DNA of 64,000 nt from Chionis minor. Taxonomy: Eukaryota; Chordata; Aves; Charadriiformes; Chionididae. This document shows positions 63,601 through 64,000 of this stretch, one piece after another. The stretch lies in the NCBI GenBank assembly GCA_013398295.1, contig VZSF01008843.1, positions 641,599 through 705,598 on the forward strand. The letters are read 5' to 3'. The notes below the pieces were generated by a model that saw nothing but the letters and a program-made list of their open reading frames with translations, searched no databases and was not told the DNA's origin. The translations under genes were made by a program, and so were the position numbers. Within the stretch, counting starts at the first letter, position 1; each line of letters opens with the position of its first letter.

Positions 63601-64000
63601 CCAAAGACAGAAAAGGGCTTTTTGTGCAGCCTGCAAAGGGCTCTTCTGTCTGTGACAGGGTACAGCGAGAGACCTTCCTTCTGAATCTGTACTACTAGAA
63701 CAAAAAAAAGCCCTTTGCATGAGAACTTGCTATTTATATTTCTAGCTCTGAGACTCCTCAGCTGCATTATTAATGAAGCATTTACCAATTAAGATAGATG
63801 AGTCTGCTCTTGAGGGTGTTTTTTAAGGTAAGGTACCTTATTAGCATATCTGATAGATACAGTGCCAGGTGCTGATTAAAACCTTGTCAACTCCCTAGGG
63901 ACAGAAGTCTTGAGGAAATAAGGTGGAGAAAGTTGTCCCGTTTCCTGGCTTTGGCCATGCTGGAGCAGGAAGAGGAGCTCAGCATCCCTCCCCAAAGGCA

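Larger units (their letters stand above)
38238..64000. other. About 26 kb without a recognisable exon; intron-like or intergenic
   Basis: The sequence is unique and mostly AT-balanced with frequent T or A runs. Open frames of 60-220 codons on both strands show no domain I know and no matched splice frame. Stretches that look unusually structured are about 39880-40180, 45520-45620, 51800-52620 and 52990-53400. They are AT-rich, carry homeodomain-like or TCF-like sites, and have little simple repeat in their cores. The window ends without a gene boundary. Confidence 0.45.

Noticed and set aside
1..64000. CRISPR arrays, bacterial operons, prophage or plasmid features
   Set aside because: The DNA is vertebrate nuclear sequence with spliced genes and CR1. 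The only regular array, the 32-bp minisatellite, has no unique spacers between repeats.
1..64000. tRNA, rRNA or well-known microRNA genes
   Set aside because: I looked for tRNA-like A/B boxes and some familiar mature microRNA sequences and found none. A covariance-model scan would be needed to exclude unfamiliar ones.

Overview
The window is vertebrate nuclear DNA, almost certainly from a bird. The evidence is a 5'-truncated CR1 retrotransposon with the typical tandem ATTCTATG tail (about 9110-9552), a compact GC-rich gene with introns of roughly 100-660 bp, low repeat content, and a selenoprotein P2-type gene, a paralogue kept in birds and other non-placental vertebrates. Most of the 64 kb is non-coding. 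Nearly all of the many short open frames in the left third are by-products of GC-rich composition.

The left 6 kb holds the one gene I can read with confidence: a complete four-coding-exon selenoprotein P2 gene (SELENOP2/SelPb) at 2691-4397, plus strand. Exon 1 contains an in-frame TGA (2865-2867) at the selenocysteine position of a UxxC redox motif, so standard-code ORF calling cuts the protein at residue 58. The reading continues through three GT-AG introns to a TAA after a histidine-rich tail (266 residues). In the 3' UTR, a SECIS element that folds in every required part (helix I, internal loop, ATGA/TGAC quartet, helix II, unpaired AA, helix III) lies at 4651-4717. An AATAAA polyadenylation signal follows at 5137. 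UGA codon, protein family and SECIS support one another.

From 5.2 to 15.4 kb I see no gene. This stretch holds a (CCT)n tract, the CR1 copy, and a 32-bp minisatellite (10240-10502) in which nearly every unit carries a CCAAT box. A CpG-rich block at 15.4-17.2 kb is interrupted by a 669-bp assembly gap (16058-16726). It looks like a promoter whose core was not sequenced.

From 17.2 kb to the end the DNA is more AT-rich and intron-like. It contains one plausible small exon at 38158-38237, which would encode a start codon and signal peptide followed by a phase-1 donor. One reading is that the CpG block is the promoter and non-coding first exon of a plus-strand gene for a secreted or membrane protein, with this as its second exon and later exons beyond the window. 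That is inference. Several homeodomain-site-rich AT stretches in this region look like conserved non-coding elements, but conservation cannot be tested from one sequence.
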